Assembly: GCA_024244665.1 (NCBI GenBank)
Contig: JAAEOI010000293.1
Coordinates: forward strand, 1 to 33,351
Reading direction: 5' to 3'
DNA from: Bacteroidota bacterium
GTDB lineage: Bacteria; Bacteroidota; Bacteroidia; Bacteroidales; GCA-2748055
Length of the DNA: 33,351 nucleotides
Positions 25,002-33,351 of the stretch are shown here, piece after piece. The notes beneath the pieces are model-generated. The model was given only the letters and a program-made list of their open reading frames with translations. It was not told where the DNA came from and did not search any database. How positions within the stretch are numbered: position 1 is the stretch's first letter; every line of letters begins with the position of its first letter. Position numbers and translations under genes: made by a program.

Positions 25002-25063
25002 ATATATAAATTTATTCGTTTCTAAACTTGTTCTGTACAGGCCGAAGCCTCGGTAGCAGTATC

Positions 25064-28000
25064 TTATACCAGGTTCACACTCAGTCCGAGTCCGCGCAAT
25101 TCATGTAGCAGAACGTTGAGTGATTCGGGTATTCCGGGAGCAGGCATTGGTTCGCCTTTCACAATGGCTTCGTATGCTTTGGCCCTTCCGATCACGTCAT
25201 CAGACTTCACGGTCAGGATCTCCTGGAGAATGTTGGCAGCACCAAATGCTTCAAGGGCCCAGACCTCCATCTCACCAAAACGCTGTCCACCAAACTGGGC
25301 TTTACCACCCAGGGGCTGCTGCGTAATCAGTGAATAGGGCCCGATGCTCCTTGCGTGCATCTTATCCTCTACCATATGTCCCAGTTTAAGCATATAGATC
25401 ACACCCACAGTGGCAGGCTGGTCGAAACGCTCCCCGGTACCACCGTCAAAGAGGTAGGACTTCCCGTACCTGGGAACACCGGCATCATCGGTGATTTCGT
25501 TGATCTGTTCGATCTTGGCCCCGTCAAAAATGGGGGTTGCATACTTGGTGCCCAGCTTAAGACCAGCCCAGCCGAGAACAGTCTCGTAGATCTGTCCCAG
25601 GTTCATCCTGGAGGGTACACCCAGCGGGTTCAGTACGATATCAACAGGCGTTCCGTCTTCCAGGAAAGGCATGTCTTCCGAACGAACGATCTTGGCAACA
25701 ATACCTTTGTTCCCGTGACGTCCGGCCATCTTATCACCCACGGTGATCTTCCGCTTCTTGGCCACATAAACCTTGGCCAGCTGGATGATCCCGGTGGGAA
25801 GCTCATCTCCACTTGTGATGCTGTGCTTCTTACGCTTATAGAGCCCGTCAATCTCCTTGAACTTGATCACATAGTTATGAAGAAGGTCACGGATCAGGTC
25901 GTTCTTATGCTTATCGGTGGTCCACTTCAGCGGATTCACTCCGGCGAAGTCAAGTTCCTGAAGTTGCTTCTGGGTAAATTTGGTACCCTTGGGAATGATA
26001 TCCTGGTTCAGGAAATCTTTTACACCCTGTGAGGTTTTTCCATTGACAAGTTCAAAAAGTTTTTCAATCAAATGGACCCTGATATCAGCAATATCCCGGT
26101 GGTAGGTGTCATCAATCTTCTCAAGGATCTGCTTGGTGGCAGGCCTCGATTTCCTCTCTTTCACGGTACGTGAGAAGAGTTTCTTATCAATAACCACACC
26201 GTAGAGAGATGGTCCGGCTTTCAGTGAAGCATCCTTCACATCACCAGCCTTATCTCCAAAGATGGCTCTCAGCAGTTTCTCTTCAGGTGAAGGATCTGAC
26301 TCCCCTTTAGGAGTGATCTTACCAATCAGGATGTCACCGGGAGCAACCTCGGCACCGATCCTGATCAGACCGTTCTCATCCAGGTTCTTTGTAGCCTCTT
26401 CACTTACATTGGGAATATCGGAAGTAAGCTCCTCAAGTCCGCGCTTCGTGTCGCGTACCTCAAGAAGGTACTCATCGACGTGGATGGAGGTAAATACGTC
26501 CTCTCTCACAAGCCTTTCAGATACCACGATGGCATCCTCGAAGTTGTACCCCTTCCAGGGCATAAAGGCCACCATCAGGTTCCTTCCCAGCGCCAGTTCA
26601 CCCTTCTGTGTTGCATAACCCTGTGTCATGATATCGCCCTGCTTGAGCTTCTGGTTCTTTCTAACCATGGGTGTCAGGTTGACACAGGTATTCTGGTTGG
26701 TCTTCCTGAATTTAGGCAGCTTGTAACGTTTTACATCATCCTCAAAACTGACAAACCTCTCCTCCTCGCTGCGTTCGTAACGAACAATAATTTCATTGGC
26801 ATCCACAAATTCTACTACACCATCCTCCTCGGCCCTGACCTGGAGCCTGGAGTCGCGAACAACGTTAAATTCGATTCCAGTTCCAACGATAGGAGCTTCA
26901 GGATATACAAGAGGTACAGCCTGGCGCATCATGTTGGAGCCCATCAGTGCCCTGTTTGCATCGTCATGTTCCAGGAATGGAATCAGGGATGCAGCTATAG
27001 AGGCGATCTGATTAGGTGCCACGTCCATCAGTACCACATCGTTCTTCTCTGCCAGAGGGTAATCCGCCTCATACCTGGCTTTCACCTTGGGATTCACAAA
27101 AGTACCATCCTCGTTGAGCGGTGCATTTGCCTGGGCAATCAATTTGTCCTCTTCCTCCTCAGCACTCAGGTATACAATACCCTTGTTTTCCAGTTCTACC
27201 TTACCTCCTACAGTTTGTCTGTAAGGAGTCTCAATAAAACCAAGATCGCTGATCCGTGCAAAAACGCATAGCGAGGAGATCAGTCCGATGTTCGGACCTT
27301 CAGGGGTCTCGATGGGACAAAGCCTTCCATAGTGTGTATAGTGAACGTCACGAACCTCAAAACCGGCGCGCTCCCTGGAGAGACCGCCTGGTCCAAGAGC
27401 CGACATACGGCGCTTGTGGGTCATCTCGGCCAGGGGGTTGGTCTGGTCCATGAACTGAGACAGCTGGTTGGTACCAAAGAACGAGTTGATCACCGAAGAG
27501 AGTGTCTTCGAATTGATCAGGTCGGTTGGTGTAAACACCTCGTTGTCACGAACATTCATACGTTCACGAATGGTTCGGGCCATCCTGGCCAGTCCCACAC
27601 TGAACTGGTTCATCAACTGCTCACCAACTGTACGAACCCTCCTGTTGCTAAGGTGGTCAATATCATCCACGTCAGTTTTGGAGTTAATCAGTTCGATGAG
27701 ATATTTTATAATCTGGATAATGTCTTCACGGGTAAGTACCCTGTTCTCGGCAGGAGTATCCAGTTGAAGCTTCTTATTCAGCCTGTAACGGCCAACTTCA
27801 CCCAGATCGTAACGCTTATCCGAGAAGAAGAGCTTATCAATCACATCCCTGGCTGTGGTTTCATCCGGCGGTTCGGCATTCCTTAGCTGCCTGTAGATGT
27901 GCATCACAGCCTCTTTCTCAGAGTTACACGGGTCCTTCTGAAGCGTGTTATAGATGATCGCAAAATCATTGATATTGGCGATCTCTTTGTGCAGAAGGAT

Positions 28001-28879
28001 GGTCTTGGCACCCGAATCGATGATCTCATCAATGTGCTCAGTCTCAAGGACAGTCTCACGGTCGATGATCACCTCATTCCGCTCAATGGAGACCACTTCA
28101 CCGGTATCTTCATCCACGAAATCCTCAATCCAGCTCTTCAGCACACGGGCAGCAAGCTTACGGCCCACCAGCTTCTTCAGTCCGGTTTTTGACACCTTTA
28201 CCTCATCAGCCAACCCGAAGATCTCGAGCACATCCTTGTCACTTTCGTAACCAATGGCCCTGAGCAGGGTGGTGACTGGCAATTTCTTTTTCCGGTCGAT
28301 GTATGCGTACATCACATTGTTGATGTCGGTCGCAAATTCGATCCATGATCCTTTAAACGGGATAATCCTGGCGGAGTAGAGCTTGGTTCCATTGGCATGG
28401 ACACTCTGCCCGAAGAATACACCGGGTGAACGGTGCAACTGTGAGACAACTACTCTTTCGGCGCCATTGATAATGAACACACCCCGTTCCGTCATGTAGG
28501 GTACTGTACCCAGATATACGTCCTGGATCACAGTATCAAAATCCTCATGTTCGGGATCGGTACAGTATAATTTTAGCTTCGCCTTCAGCGGAACGCTAAA
28601 GGTTAGTCCCCGCTCGACACACTCATCGATAGAGTACCTTGGCGGATCAATTGTATAATCCAGGAACTCCAGAACAAAATTGTTCCGTGTATCTGTTATG
28701 GGGAAGTTATCATGAAATACCTGGTAAAGACCCTCGTCCCTCCTGTTCTCAGGGGTGGTCTCCATCTGGAAGAAATCATGAAATGACTTTAACTGAACTT
28801 CCAGAAAATCAGGATATTCCAGCTGATTTTTAATGGAAGCAAAACTTATTCGATCTAGATTTTTTACTGGCATTGACAT
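25064..28879 (-). CDS. rpoB: DNA-directed RNA polymerase subunit beta
   Basis: The 1271-residue protein contains the rifampicin-pocket region ([20 protein letters not shown] and [20 protein letters not shown]) with the wild-type-looking residues, then [25 protein letters not shown] and the C-terminal [19 protein letters not shown]. It is the second catalytic subunit of RNA polymerase. The ATG at 28879 gives [13 protein letters not shown]; an ATG two codons later is equally possible. The gene follows rplL and a strong attenuator hairpin. Its size, somewhat smaller than the E. coli protein, is typical for the phylum. Confidence 0.99.
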   Translation of the reverse strand: MSMPVKNLDRISFASIKNQLEYPDFLEVQLKSFHDFFQMETTPENRRDEGLYQVFHDNFPITDTRNNFVLEFLDYTIDPPRYSIDECVERGLTFSVPLKAKLKLYCTDPEHEDFDTVIQDVYLGTVPYMTERGVFIINGAERVVVSQLHRSPGVFFGQSVHANGTKLYSARIIPFKGSWIEFATDINNVMYAYIDRKKKLPVTTLLRAIGYESDKDVLEIFGLADEVKVSKTGLKKLVGRKLAARVLKSWIEDFVDEDTGEVVSIERNEVIIDRETVLETEHIDEIIDSGAKTILLHKEIANINDFAIIYNTLQKDPCNSEKEAVMHIYRQLRNAEPPDETTARDVIDKLFFSDKRYDLGEVGRYRLNKKLQLDTPAENRVLTREDIIQIIKYLIELINSKTDVDDIDHLSNRRVRTVGEQLMNQFSVGLARMARTIRERMNVRDNEVFTPTDLINSKTLSSVINSFFGTNQLSQFMDQTNPLAEMTHKRRMSALGPGGLSRERAGFEVRDVHYTHYGRLCPIETPEGPNIGLISSLCVFARISDLGFIETPYRQTVGGKVELENKGIVYLSAEEEEDKLIAQANAPLNEDGTFVNPKVKARYEADYPLAEKNDVVLMDVAPNQIASIAASLIPFLEHDDANRALMGSNMMRQAVPLVYPEAPIVGTGIEFNVVRDSRLQVRAEEDGVVEFVDANEIIVRYERSEEERFVSFEDDVKRYKLPKFRKTNQNTCVNLTPMVRKNQKLKQGDIMTQGYATQKGELALGRNLMVAFMPWKGYNFEDAIVVSERLVREDVFTSIHVDEYLLEVRDTKRGLEELTSDIPNVSEEATKNLDENGLIRIGAEVAPGDILIGKITPKGESDPSPEEKLLRAIFGDKAGDVKDASLKAGPSLYGVVIDKKLFSRTVKERKSRPATKQILEKIDDTYHRDIADIRVHLIEKLFELVNGKTSQGVKDFLNQDIIPKGTKFTQKQLQELDFAGVNPLKWTTDKHKNDLIRDLLHNYVIKFKEIDGLYKRKKHSITSGDELPTGIIQLAKVYVAKKRKITVGDKMAGRHGNKGIVAKIVRSEDMPFLEDGTPVDIVLNPLGVPSRMNLGQIYETVLGWAGLKLGTKYATPIFDGAKIEQINEITDDAGVPRYGKSYLFDGGTGERFDQPATVGVIYMLKLGHMVEDKMHARSIGPYSLITQQPLGGKAQFGGQRFGEMEVWALEAFGAANILQEILTVKSDDVIGRAKAYEAIVKGEPMPAPGIPESLNVLLHELRGLGLSVNLV

Positions 28880-28920
28880 CGCTTTATAATCCGTGGATTA
28901 AGGTGTAAACATATAAGTGC

Positions 28921-28960
28921 AAAAAGGCTTAGACCCCCGATTGAACGGGGATCTAAACCT
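28921..28960 (-). terminator. Attenuator hairpin between rplL and rpoB
   Basis: On the minus strand 15 bases (28960-28946) pair completely with 28939-28925, with two G-U pairs and a 6-nt loop UUCAAU, and five T residues follow (28925-28921). It lies 26 nt after the rplL stop and 42 nt before the rpoB start. Partial termination at this place is known in other bacteria and sets the ratio of ribosomal proteins to polymerase. Confidence 0.9.
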
Positions 28961-28985
28961 GTAAGTGGATAATGCGATTGCCCTA

Positions 28986-29363
28986 TTATTTAAGCTCAAC
29001 TTCAGCTCCGGCTTCTTCTAATTGGGTTTTGAGAGATTCTGCTTCATCCTTGCTTACACCTTCTTTAACAGGTGCAGGCGCGGAATCAACTACAGCTTTT
29101 GCCTCTTTCAGTCCGAGTCCGGTGAGTTCCTTCACAAGCTTAACAATCTGCAGCTTGGCTCCACCCGGAGCTTTCAGGATCACATCAAAATCAGTCTTCT
29201 CTTCAGCAGCTCCGCCGTCACCGCCAGTGGCAGGACCAGCAGCTACAACCGCAGCAGCAGCAGGTTCAATACCGTGCTCTACTTTAAGTACCTCGAGCAA
29301 TTCATTTACTTCTTTGACGGTCAGTTCGACCAACTGATCAGCAATTTTTTTAACGTCAGCCAT
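28986..29363 (-). CDS. rplL: Ribosomal protein bL12 (L7/L12)
   Basis: The 125-residue acidic protein has the N-terminal dimerisation region ([20 protein letters not shown]), an Ala/Gly-rich hinge (about residues 35-52) and the C-terminal factor-binding domain ([20 protein letters not shown] and [15 protein letters not shown]). It forms the flexible stalk of the 50S subunit that recruits translation GTPases. It starts 21 nt after rplJ, whose product anchors it. Confidence 0.98.
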   Translation of the reverse strand: MADVKKIADQLVELTVKEVNELLEVLKVEHGIEPAAAAVVAAGPATGGDGGAAEEKTDFDVILKAPGGAKLQIVKLVKELTGLGLKEAKAVVDSAPAPVKEGVSKDEAESLKTQLEEAGAEVELK

Positions 29364-29384
29364 TTCTTATTAATTTTTAATGTA

Positions 29385-29906
29385 TTAGTTTTCTTTTTCT
29401 GATAATGTTTCCAAAACGCCAGCCAGTTGTGATCCGGCCGATGCAAGCGCAGACACCAGGTTTGAAGCAGGTGATTGCAGCAGCATAGCCAGGTCTCCCA
29501 GCAGCTCGTCTTTGGACTTGATATTGGAGAGTGCTTCCAGCTGATCATCTCCGATATAGATTGATTCTTCCACGAAAGCGGCCTTAAGGACCGGCTTTTC
29601 CATGGTTTTTCTAAACTCCTTGATCAGTTTGGCAGGGATATTCCCTGTCTCACAGAACATGATGGAGGTTGAATCTTTCAGTACATCGTAGAGATCATTA
29701 AAATCGCCTTCGGATTGCTCCATTGCTTGACGGAGTAATGTATTTTTGACGACAAGGAGGCTGATCTCTTTCTCAAAACACTTCCTTCTCAGTGCCGATG
29801 TCTGCTCTGCATTAAGCGTGGAGATATCGGTGAGGTAGAAATGTTTGGTTTCGTTCAGCCGCTGAGCCAGGCCCTCAATGATTACATCCTTTTCTTCTCT
29901 TCTCAT
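29385..29906 (-). CDS. rplJ: Ribosomal protein uL10
   Basis: The 173-residue product begins MRREEKDVIIEGLAQRLNET and contains the conserved LNAEQTSALRRKCFEKEISL and VVKNTLLRQAM. The C-terminal helix (about 130-170) should carry the L12 dimers. It is the base of the ribosomal stalk. In other bacteria the L10-L12 complex represses its own mRNA; here only 24 nt separate it from rplA, so any leader would have to lie inside the rplA coding end. Confidence 0.97.
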   Translation of the reverse strand: MRREEKDVIIEGLAQRLNETKHFYLTDISTLNAEQTSALRRKCFEKEISLLVVKNTLLRQAMEQSEGDFNDLYDVLKDSTSIMFCETGNIPAKLIKEFRKTMEKPVLKAAFVEESIYIGDDQLEALSNIKSKDELLGDLAMLLQSPASNLVSALASAGSQLAGVLETLSEKEN

Positions 29907-29930
29907 TATATTGAGACTCTTTAGCGATTA

Positions 29931-30626
29931 TTATTCTTCTACAACTTTAGGATCTAACCTAATTCCAGGACTCATCGTACTGGACAGATAGATACTTTTG
30001 ATATAGGTTCCTTTTGCCGCAGTTGGTTTCAGCTTAATGATCGTGTTAATAAATTCACGAGCATTGTCAGCGATCTTTTCTGCAGTAAAGGAAACTTTAC
30101 CAATAGAGGTATGGACGATACCGTATTTGTCTACTTTGAAATCGATTTTCCCCATCTTCACATCTTTGACAGCTTTTCCGATTTCCATGGAAACAGTACC
30201 ACTTTTTGGATTAGGCATCAGGCCCCTGGGTCCCAGCACACGGCCAAGTTTCCCAATTTTAGCCATTACGGGAGGCATGGTGATGATTACATCCATATCG
30301 GTCCAACCACCCTGGATCTTCTCGATATAGTCATCAAGCCCTACAAAATCGGCTCCTGCCTCTTTTGCCTCATCCTCTTTCTCCGGAGTACACAAAACAA
30401 GTACTTTGACATCTTTTCCCGTTCCGTGAGGAAGGGTAACGACACCACGTACCATCTGGTTGGCTTTCCTGGGATCAACGCCCAAACGAACATCGATATC
30501 AATCGATGAATCGAATTTGGCCTTGGTTATCTCCTTCACAAGTTCTGAAGCCTCACCTATGGTATATTGTTTGTCCTTGTCTAACTTCTCTAAAGCTAAC
30601 TTCCTGTTTTTAGTAAGTTTACTCAT
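29931..30626 (-). CDS. rplA: Ribosomal protein uL1
   Basis: The 231-residue product shows uL1 landmarks: [59 protein letters not shown] and the closing [16 protein letters not shown]. It binds 23S rRNA at the mobile L1 stalk near the E site and in many bacteria represses the rplKA mRNA. It follows rplK after 13 nt. Confidence 0.98.
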   Translation of the reverse strand: MSKLTKNRKLALEKLDKDKQYTIGEASELVKEITKAKFDSSIDIDVRLGVDPRKANQMVRGVVTLPHGTGKDVKVLVLCTPEKEDEAKEAGADFVGLDDYIEKIQGGWTDMDVIITMPPVMAKIGKLGRVLGPRGLMPNPKSGTVSMEIGKAVKDVKMGKIDFKVDKYGIVHTSIGKVSFTAEKIADNAREFINTIIKLKPTAAKGTYIKSIYLSSTMSPGIRLDPKVVEE

Positions 30627-30639
30627 CTTTCTTTACGAA

Positions 30640-31083
30640 TTAATTGTTAGACGGGAATTCCCCTTTTACAGTTATTCCCATACTCCTTGCGGTACCAGCA
30701 ACCATTTTCATAGCAGACTCCACGGTAAACGCGTTGAGGTCGGGCATTTTTGCTTCAGCAATCTGGCGAACCTGTTCCCAGGATACACTTGCTACCTTCA
30801 CCCTGTTTGATTCGGCCGAACCTTTCTTGAGTTTAGCCGACTCCAGCAGTTGAACTGCCACGGGGGGTGTCTTCACGATAAAATCAAACGACTTATCTGA
30901 ATAGACGGTAATGATTACTGGCAATAGTTTCCCGGCCTGCTCCTGGCTTCTGCCATTAAACTGCTTGCAGAACTCCATTATGTTGACACCCTTGGCACCC
31001 AGCGCGGGTCCCACGGGAGGGGATGGATTAGCAGCGCCTCCCCTAATTTGCAACTTGATTAAGCCTTCTACTTCTTTTGCCAT
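30640..31083 (-). CDS. rplK: Ribosomal protein uL11
   Basis: From the ATG at 31083 the product has 147 residues, [20 protein letters not shown], followed by [20 protein letters not shown] and ending in [14 protein letters not shown]. The usual uL11 N-terminus begins at this methionine; the frame extends upstream for 21 codons without bacterial uL11 similarity, so that extension is rejected. The protein binds the GTPase-associated centre of 23S rRNA. It lies 130 nt after nusG; that gap holds no clear promoter. Confidence 0.97.
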   Translation of the reverse strand: MAKEVEGLIKLQIRGGAANPSPPVGPALGAKGVNIMEFCKQFNGRSQEQAGKLLPVIITVYSDKSFDFIVKTPPVAVQLLESAKLKKGSAESNRVKVASVSWEQVRQIAEAKMPDLNAFTVESAMKMVAGTARSMGITVKGEFPSNN

Positions 31084-31213
31084 TTCTAATTTATAGTTTA
31101 TATACTTACCGCTTACAACATCCGCTGACAACCATACAGGAAGCATTCTTGGGACATATCATTGTCTGGAAATTGTAATATTTTAAATTCTCTCTAATCT
31201 TTTCTGAGTCCTG

Positions 31214-31762
31214 TTAACCATCCTTCTCAACCTGCATAAAGCTCAGTTCAAGCGGGGTCTTGCGACCAAAAATCTTCACCATCACCTTGAGCTTCTTCTT
31301 CTCATCATTGACCTCTTCAATGATCCCTGTAAAACTGTTAAAGGGACCGTCGATCACCTTTACTGATTCCCCTACAAAGAATGGAACAGTGATCTCCTCG
31401 TCGCTGGCAGATAGTTCATCCACCTTACCGAGAATCCTGTTTACCTCCGTTGGCCGCAAAGGTGTGGGCAATTGGTCTCCTTCGGAACCCAGGAAACCAA
31501 TGATGTTGGGAATATTTCTGAGAATATGTGGAATCTCACCGGTCAGGGCTGCTTCTACCAACACATAACCGGGAAAATAGTTGCGCTCCTTACTGATTTT
31601 TTTTCCGTTCCTGATCTGGTACACCTTTTCAGTCGGGATCAATACCTGCGCAATTGAATCCTGCAGGTTCAACCTGCTAATTTCACTTTCAATATATTCT
31701 TTGGCCTTCTTCTCCTTACCTCCAATGGCGCGGAGAACGTACCACTTCTTTTCCATACTCAT
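31214..31762 (-). CDS. nusG: Transcription antitermination protein NusG
   Basis: The 182-residue product begins with an NGN domain ([20 protein letters not shown], then [11 protein letters not shown]) and ends in a KOW domain ([20 protein letters not shown]). It binds the RNA polymerase clamp and couples transcription to translation or Rho. It follows secE after three bases, the standard secE-nusG pair. Length is normal; there is no domain insertion. Confidence 0.97.
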   Translation of the reverse strand: MSMEKKWYVLRAIGGKEKKAKEYIESEISRLNLQDSIAQVLIPTEKVYQIRNGKKISKERNYFPGYVLVEAALTGEIPHILRNIPNIIGFLGSEGDQLPTPLRPTEVNRILGKVDELSASDEEITVPFFVGESVKVIDGPFNSFTGIIEEVNDEKKKLKVMVKIFGRKTPLELSFMQVEKDG

Positions 31763-31765
31763 GGA

Positions 31766-31957
31766 TTATACCAATTTATAGATGCCTTCCAGTATCTTCT
31801 GAAAAGAGATATCCATCGCGAAGACGATCAGGGCAAAGATCAGGGATGCCACCATAACCACCAGCGCACTACTCTGTAACTCTTTCCATGTAGGCCAGGT
31901 CACTTTATGCACCAGTTCGTTATAGGATTCCTTCAGATAATTAAAAATTCGCTTCAT
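31766..31957 (-). CDS. secE: Preprotein translocase subunit SecE
   Basis: The 63-residue product has the short-form SecE pattern: an amphipathic N-terminal helix (IFNYLKESYNELVHKVTWPT) ending in the conserved WPTWKEL, then one membrane span (SALVVMVASLIFALIVFAMD). It stabilises SecY in the protein-conducting channel. The gene is directly behind tRNA-Trp and before nusG, as in most Bacteroidota. Confidence 0.95.
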   Translation of the reverse strand: MKRIFNYLKESYNELVHKVTWPTWKELQSSALVVMVASLIFALIVFAMDISFQKILEGIYKLV

Positions 31958-31972
31958 TTCGGATCAAATTTG

Positions 31973-32045
31973 CACGGGAGGAGCGACTCGAACGCCCGAC
32001 ACCTGGTTTTGGAGACCAGTGCTCTACCAACTGAGCTACACCCGT
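31973..32045 (-). tRNA. tRNA-Trp (anticodon CCA)
   Basis: The 73-nt gene folds as a cloverleaf: D-arm GCTC/GAGC, anticodon arm CTGGT-CTCCAAA-ACCAG with CCA at 34-36, T-arm GGGCG-TTCGAGT-CGCTC with one G-U pair, and discriminator G73, as expected for bacterial tRNA-Trp. The acceptor stem ACGGGTG/CTCCCGT contains one U-U opposition at 6:67. The 3' CCA is not encoded (CAA follows the discriminator). It lies between tuf and secE. Confidence 0.93.
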
Positions 32046-32072
32046 GTACTCAACATAACTAAACAGAGAAGC

Positions 32073-32091
32073 CGGGTCCATGACAGACCCG
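32073..32091 (-). other. Hairpin between tuf and tRNA-Trp
   Basis: On the minus strand CGGGTC (32091-32086) pairs with GACCCG (32078-32073) around a 7-nt loop, 28 nt after the tuf stop and 27 nt before the tRNA 5' end. No long T run follows. It may be a weak terminator or a processing element that separates the tuf mRNA from the tRNA. Confidence 0.45.
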
Positions 32092-32119
32092 TGCTCTCTA
32101 TTCATTAGGGTTGGTAATG

Positions 32120-33307
32120 CTATTGGTCAATCTTAATTACCTGACCGGCACCAACTGTACGTCCACCTTCACGGATTGCGAAACGAAGACCTATGTTGAC
32201 GGCGACAGGGTAGATCAGCTTAACAGTGATCTCCACATCATCTCCGGGCATAACCATTTCAGTTCCTTCAGGAAGTTGAATCTCACCGGTTACGTCAAGT
32301 GTACGTAAATAGAACTGTGGACGATAGTTGTTGTGGAACGGAGTATGGCGTCCGCCTTCTTCTTTCTTAAGAACATATACCTGAGCCTTGAACTCGGTGT
32401 GGGGAGTGATCGATCCGGGCTTGGCTATAACCATACCCCTCTTGATCTCCTTCTTATCAACACCACGAAGCAGCAGACCAACATTGTCACCGGCTTCACC
32501 GCGATCAAGGATCTTACGGAACATCTCAACACCAGTTACAACAGTCTTGCGACCTTCAGCACCAAGACCAATCAGGTTCATCTCGTCACTGGTATTTACA
32601 ACACCTGTTTCGATCCTGCCAGTTGCTACAGTACCACGACCTGTAATCGAGAATACGTCCTCAACGGGCATCAGGAAGTCTTTTTCTACTTCACGGGGAG
32701 GAATGGGGATGTAGCTGTCAACAGCATCCATCAACTCCATAACTTTTTCTTCCCACTTCTCTTCACCGTTCAGTGCACCCAGTGCGGAACCGTGGATCAC
32801 AGGAGCATTGTCACCGTCAAATTCGTAGAAGTCCAGCAGCTCACGAATTTCCATCTCAACCAGTTCCAGCAGCTCATCGTCATCAACCATGTCAACCTTG
32901 TTCAGGAATACAACGATCTTGGGAACGTTCACCTGCCGTGCCAGGAGGATGTGCTCCCTGGTTTGTGGCATAGGACCATCAGTACCGGCCACAACGATAA
33001 TCGCACCATCCATCTGGGCAGCACCAGTTACCATATTCTTTACGTAGTCAGCGTGTCCGGGACAGTCAACGTGCGCATAGTGGCGGTTTTCCGTAGTGTA
33101 CTCAACGTGGGCAGTATTAATGGTGATACCACGTTCTTTCTCTTCCGGTGCGTTGTCAATGGAGTCAAAATCCCTGATTTCAGAGAGACCCTTCTTTGCA
33201 AGAACCTGAGTAATAGCAGCGGTCAAAGTGGTTTTACCGTGGTCAACGTGACCGATGGTACCGATATTGACGTGCGGTTTGGACCTATCAAATTTTTCCT
33301 TAGCCAT
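32120..33307 (-). CDS. tuf: Elongation factor Tu
   Basis: The 395-residue product begins [20 protein letters not shown] and has the GTPase motifs GHVDHGKT (G1), RGITI (G2), DCPGH (G3), NKVD (G4) and GSAL (G5), then domains II and III ([27 protein letters not shown]). It delivers aminoacyl-tRNA to the ribosome. Only 44 nt of upstream sequence remain in the window, so its promoter is not visible. It heads the tuf, tRNA-Trp, secE, nusG, rplKAJL, rpoBC series. Confidence 0.99.
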   Translation of the reverse strand: MAKEKFDRSKPHVNIGTIGHVDHGKTTLTAAITQVLAKKGLSEIRDFDSIDNAPEEKERGITINTAHVEYTTENRHYAHVDCPGHADYVKNMVTGAAQMDGAIIVVAGTDGPMPQTREHILLARQVNVPKIVVFLNKVDMVDDDELLELVEMEIRELLDFYEFDGDNAPVIHGSALGALNGEEKWEEKVMELMDAVDSYIPIPPREVEKDFLMPVEDVFSITGRGTVATGRIETGVVNTSDEMNLIGLGAEGRKTVVTGVEMFRKILDRGEAGDNVGLLLRGVDKKEIKRGMVIAKPGSITPHTEFKAQVYVLKKEEGGRHTPFHNNYRPQFYLRTLDVTGEIQLPEGTEMVMPGDDVEITVKLIYPVAVNIGLRFAIREGGRTVGAGQVIKIDQ

Positions 33308-33351
33308 AACTGATTTTAATTAATTTGGTACTTGTTTACGTTTATTACTTC

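Noticed and set aside
25039..25050. AGGC-UUCG-GCCU hairpin in the rpoB-rpoC gap as terminator
   Set aside because: The stem is only four pairs and no T run follows; at most a processing or pausing element.
31084..31146. N-terminal extension of uL11
   Set aside because: The 21 additional codons have no resemblance to uL11, whose usual start is the ATG at 31083.

Overview
The window comes from a member of the Bacteroidota, most likely a Bacteroidales/Marinilabiliales-type marine or sediment organism. The evidence is a DUF3467 gene directly downstream of rpoC, an S46 dipeptidyl-peptidase, promoter-like TAnnTTTG boxes instead of strong Shine-Dalgarno signals, lipoproteins, and a membrane Fe-S ETF:quinone oxidoreductase. 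No rRNA, insertion sequence, CRISPR array or phage gene is visible.

Layout. Positions 1-3040 hold two divergent sodium:solute symporters (the left one cut by the window edge). The right one is followed by a 71-residue two-helix membrane protein that may be a small subunit. Positions 3072-14877 form one long leftward gene train. Read in transcription order it is etfB, etfA, a membrane-bound heterodisulfide-reductase-like Fe-S oxidoreductase, an acyl-CoA dehydrogenase, a DUF2520 Rossmann protein, a KdsC-like HAD phosphatase, a UbiA-type prenyltransferase, Maf, an S46 peptidase and an EamA transporter. The first four genes make a complete route from acyl-CoA through ETF to the menaquinone pool. 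Heptamer-periodic repeats sit in two of the junctions of this electron-transfer block.

Positions 14878-17550 hold envelope and regulatory genes: a doubtful tiny lipoprotein-like reading frame, a 129-residue lipoprotein, a secreted beta-rich protein and a Crp-family regulator. Divergent from the regulator is a tightly coupled pair (17711-18984): a thioredoxin-fold protein without a CxxC motif, and a thioredoxin reductase that keeps its CATC redox centre but lacks the usual arginines for NADPH phosphate binding. This pair is the least conventional module in the window. An AAA-type ATPase with a winged-helix tail follows, with a long-spaced inverted repeat in front of it.

Positions 20247-33307 are the core transcription/translation block on the minus strand: tuf, tRNA-Trp, secE, nusG, rplK, rplA, rplJ, rplL, rpoB, rpoC and the DUF3467 gene. 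A strong 15-bp attenuator hairpin lies between rplL and rpoB, and a terminator closes the operon.

All functional calls rest on motif recognition by eye. No database search was run.
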